Assembly (NCBI GenBank): GCA_015863195.1
Contig: JACBXO010000001.1
Coordinates: 124,001-188,000 of the forward strand
Reading direction: 5' to 3'
Length of the DNA: 64,000 bases
DNA from: Aerococcaceae bacterium DSM 111022
GTDB lineage: Bacteria > Bacillota > Bacilli > Lactobacillales > Aerococcaceae
A program made the position numbers and the translations under genes. Below, in pieces: positions 62,757 to 64,000 of this stretch; within the stretch, counting starts at the first letter, position 1, and each line of letters begins with the position of its first letter. A model generated the notes under the pieces. That model ran no database searches, was not told the origin of the DNA, and saw nothing but the letters and a program-made list of their open reading frames with translations.

Positions 62757-62783
62757 CCATTACCACTCGGAAAATGGTAATGG
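62757..62783. repeat. Second CCATTACCA/TGGTAATGG inverted pair
   Basis: CCATTACCA (62757-62765) and TGGTAATGG (62775-62783) are followed by T residues. The sequence is very similar to 62312-62345. Confidence 0.6.
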
Positions 62784-62880
62784 TTTTTTTAGAAACAAAT
62801 AAATAGGGCTTCTATTAGTATAGAAACATAAATTTTAATACTTATCATATTATCTATATTTAGAATTTCTATTTGCACTT

Positions 62881-63378
62881 CTATAAGTCATTTAACCATT
62901 GATCATCCCACTGAAAGTATGGATTGTTCCTTTCTTTATTAAAAAGGATATCTTTAGGATAAGGTAAAGCAAGTTCTGGCATACTTTCTTGGCTAAAGAA
63001 CTGTAATTCCACAGTTTCTTCATCATTAGGAAGAAGTTCGCCTTTTTTAATCACACATTCAAATAAGAAAATGTTATATTCCACTTTATCCCCATTAGGG
63101 TATTGATAGCGATATTCTTTCCCTCCAAAAACACCTAATAACTTTTGCGGGGTAATAAATAGGCCAGTCTCTTCCCATACTTCACGAACAATGGCTTCAG
63201 CCGGAGCTTCCCCAGGCTCAATTGCACCAGCAGGTAAACTCCATTTTTCACCGTTTCCTTTATTTTGTAGCAGGATTTCTTCATGGTCATTTCGTATAAT
63301 TGTTGCTACACTTGGAATAAAAATTAACTCGTTACCAACTTTTTTTCGAAGCCTTTTATAAAAATTTGACATTCCCAT
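62881..63378 (-). CDS. NUDIX hydrolase
   Basis: A 165-residue pyrophosphohydrolase of unknown substrate. The Nudix box GAIEPGEAPAEAIVREVWEE, then TGL, is complete. The preceding WSLPAG is typical. Start choice is uncertain: GTG at 63390, ATG at 63378 or ATG at 63372 are all in frame; AGGGG upstream best suits 63378. It lies just after the recombinase fragment on the same strand, so it is probably cargo of the ssrA-integrated element. Confidence 0.85.
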   Translation of the reverse strand: MGMSNFYKRLRKKVGNELIFIPSVATIIRNDHEEILLQNKGNGEKWSLPAGAIEPGEAPAEAIVREVWEETGLFITPQKLLGVFGGKEYRYQYPNGDKVEYNIFLFECVIKKGELLPNDEETVELQFFSQESMPELALPYPKDILFNKERNNPYFQWDDQWLNDL

Positions 63379-63395
63379 AGTCCTAATCACCCCTT

Positions 63396-63782
63396 TTAAT
63401 TTTCCATGAACTTCGCAAATTTATCTGCTGTATCTTTCTTTTCTTCTTTTGTGACATGAGCGTAGATATTCATTGTTGTTTGAATATCTGTGTGTCCTAG
63501 GGGAGCCTGAACATCTTTTATCGAAGCTCCCATAGAGAAGAGGATGCTACAATGCGTGTGTCGCAACCCATGAACTGTAATTCTTTTAAGTCCATTACGC
63601 TTTTGTACATTTCTCATACGATCATTAGGTACATTAATCGAATAGAAATTATTTCTAGTGTTCGAAAAAACAAGCTGATCAGGTGAATTTGTATTAAAAC
63701 CGAGTTTCAGCATGAATTGAGCCTGATACATCCTCCACTGTTTTAACAGCTTCATCATTATTAATCTGTTAATTATCTGCAC
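63396..63782 (-). pseudogene. int: Tyrosine recombinase (integrase), C-terminal fragment
   Basis: A 128-residue frame containing the catalytic end of a phage-type integrase: HGLRHTHCS (the His and Arg pair), APLGHTDIQTTM (second His) and NIYAHVTKEE (nucleophile Tyr). The N-terminal DNA-binding and core domains, about 250 residues in intact relatives, are absent, and the first part of the frame may contain a frameshift around KLLKQWR. It points towards ssrA, a frequent integration site. The element seems to have lost its left part, leaving this relic, NUDIX and a membrane protein. Confidence 0.75.
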
Positions 63783-63898
63783 TCATATTACATAGTAAGT
63801 ATATAATACAGAATGAATTTTAAAATAGTACATGTAAAATATTTAGTTGAATTTTTATTGTTCTCGATATACAATAAGTATACAAATAAATAGCAAAT
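63783..63898. other. AT-rich gap between integrase relic and SAM riboswitch
   Basis: No gene is seen. The promoter of the riboswitch transcript is presumably here (for example TATACAAT at about 63868-63875), without a clear -35. Confidence 0.35.
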
Positions 63899-63995
63899 CT
63901 TATTAAGAGCGAGTGGAGGGATTTAGCCCTATGAAACTCCAGCAACCGGTCAATGTACACGGTGCTAAATCTAACGGCAATAGCCGAAAAATAAG
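63899..63995 (+). promoter_or_regulatory. SAM-I riboswitch (S box) aptamer
   Basis: P1 forms between CTTATT (63899-63904) and AATAAG (63990-63995). The conserved core reads AAGAGCGAGTGGAGGG, CCCTATGAAACTCCAGCAACC and GGTGCTAAATC (the middle block split here only for length; each part is visible). The aptamer is complete, but the terminator and the controlled gene, probably for methionine or cysteine metabolism, lie beyond the window. Confidence 0.95.
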
Positions 63996-64000
63996 TCAAT

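Overview
The window is a low-GC Firmicutes chromosome, most likely a member of Lactobacillales near Aerococcaceae or Carnobacteriaceae. The evidence is strong AGGAGG-type ribosome binding sites, T-box and lysine riboswitch leaders, LexA with a Gram-positive SOS box, the ireB-ruvX-yrzB cluster, LiaFSR, PpdK-CcpN-PpsR and a tmRNA tag ending LALAA. Nearly everything is housekeeping chromosome; small mobile-element remnants lie near the left end and at the right edge.

Layout. 1-2.3 kb: the recJ tail, apt, then lexA divergent from ynzC/yneF. 2.3-3.6 kb: a decayed tyrosine recombinase and a small membrane protein. 3.6-16 kb: plsC, a glutamine-cyclotransferase-like protein, tgt-yajC, a nitroreductase behind an MhqR-like operator, SOS-controlled dinB, a ytoI-like regulator with nrnA, zwf, a DEAD-box helicase, and a secreted CAP protein with an extreme Asp/Trp/Tyr repeat. 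16-29.9 kb: an esterase, T-box-valS, folC, radC, csp, mreBCD, a T-box amino-acid ABC operon, and an orphan branched-chain amino-acid binding protein behind a leader-peptide attenuator. 30-46.7 kb: a kdgT-like permease, a UPF0316 protein, a Cof phosphatase, T-box-alaS, putP, ppsR-ccpN-ppdK, ireB-ruvX-yrzB, mltG-udk-greA. 46.7-49 kb: 2.3 kb without genes, made of nested inverted repeats around palindromic arrays. 49-62.2 kb: liaFSR, an IscA-like protein, an aldehyde dehydrogenase, another repeat-rich gap, an unknown secreted protein, asd, lysine-riboswitch-lysA-dapA-dapB, an ankyrin protein, a pyridoxamine kinase, ssrA. 62.2-63.8 kb: remnant of an element integrated at ssrA. 63.9 kb to the end: a SAM-I riboswitch whose gene lies outside.

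The genes themselves are mostly conventional. Amino-acid supply is controlled by RNA at nearly every level: Val and Ala T-boxes, a likely Arg T-box, an Ile/Leu leader peptide, and lysine and SAM riboswitches.

The least expected content is intergenic. From 30 kb onward, gaps after gene ends carry short arrays of inverted repeats. At least five unrelated sequence families share the same geometry: hairpin centres 51 bp apart, sometimes 41 bp, a difference of about one helical turn. A separate composite of three hairpins recurs four times, and its middle stem shows compensatory sequence change. I found no obvious description of this architecture from memory; whether it is new needs a database comparison.
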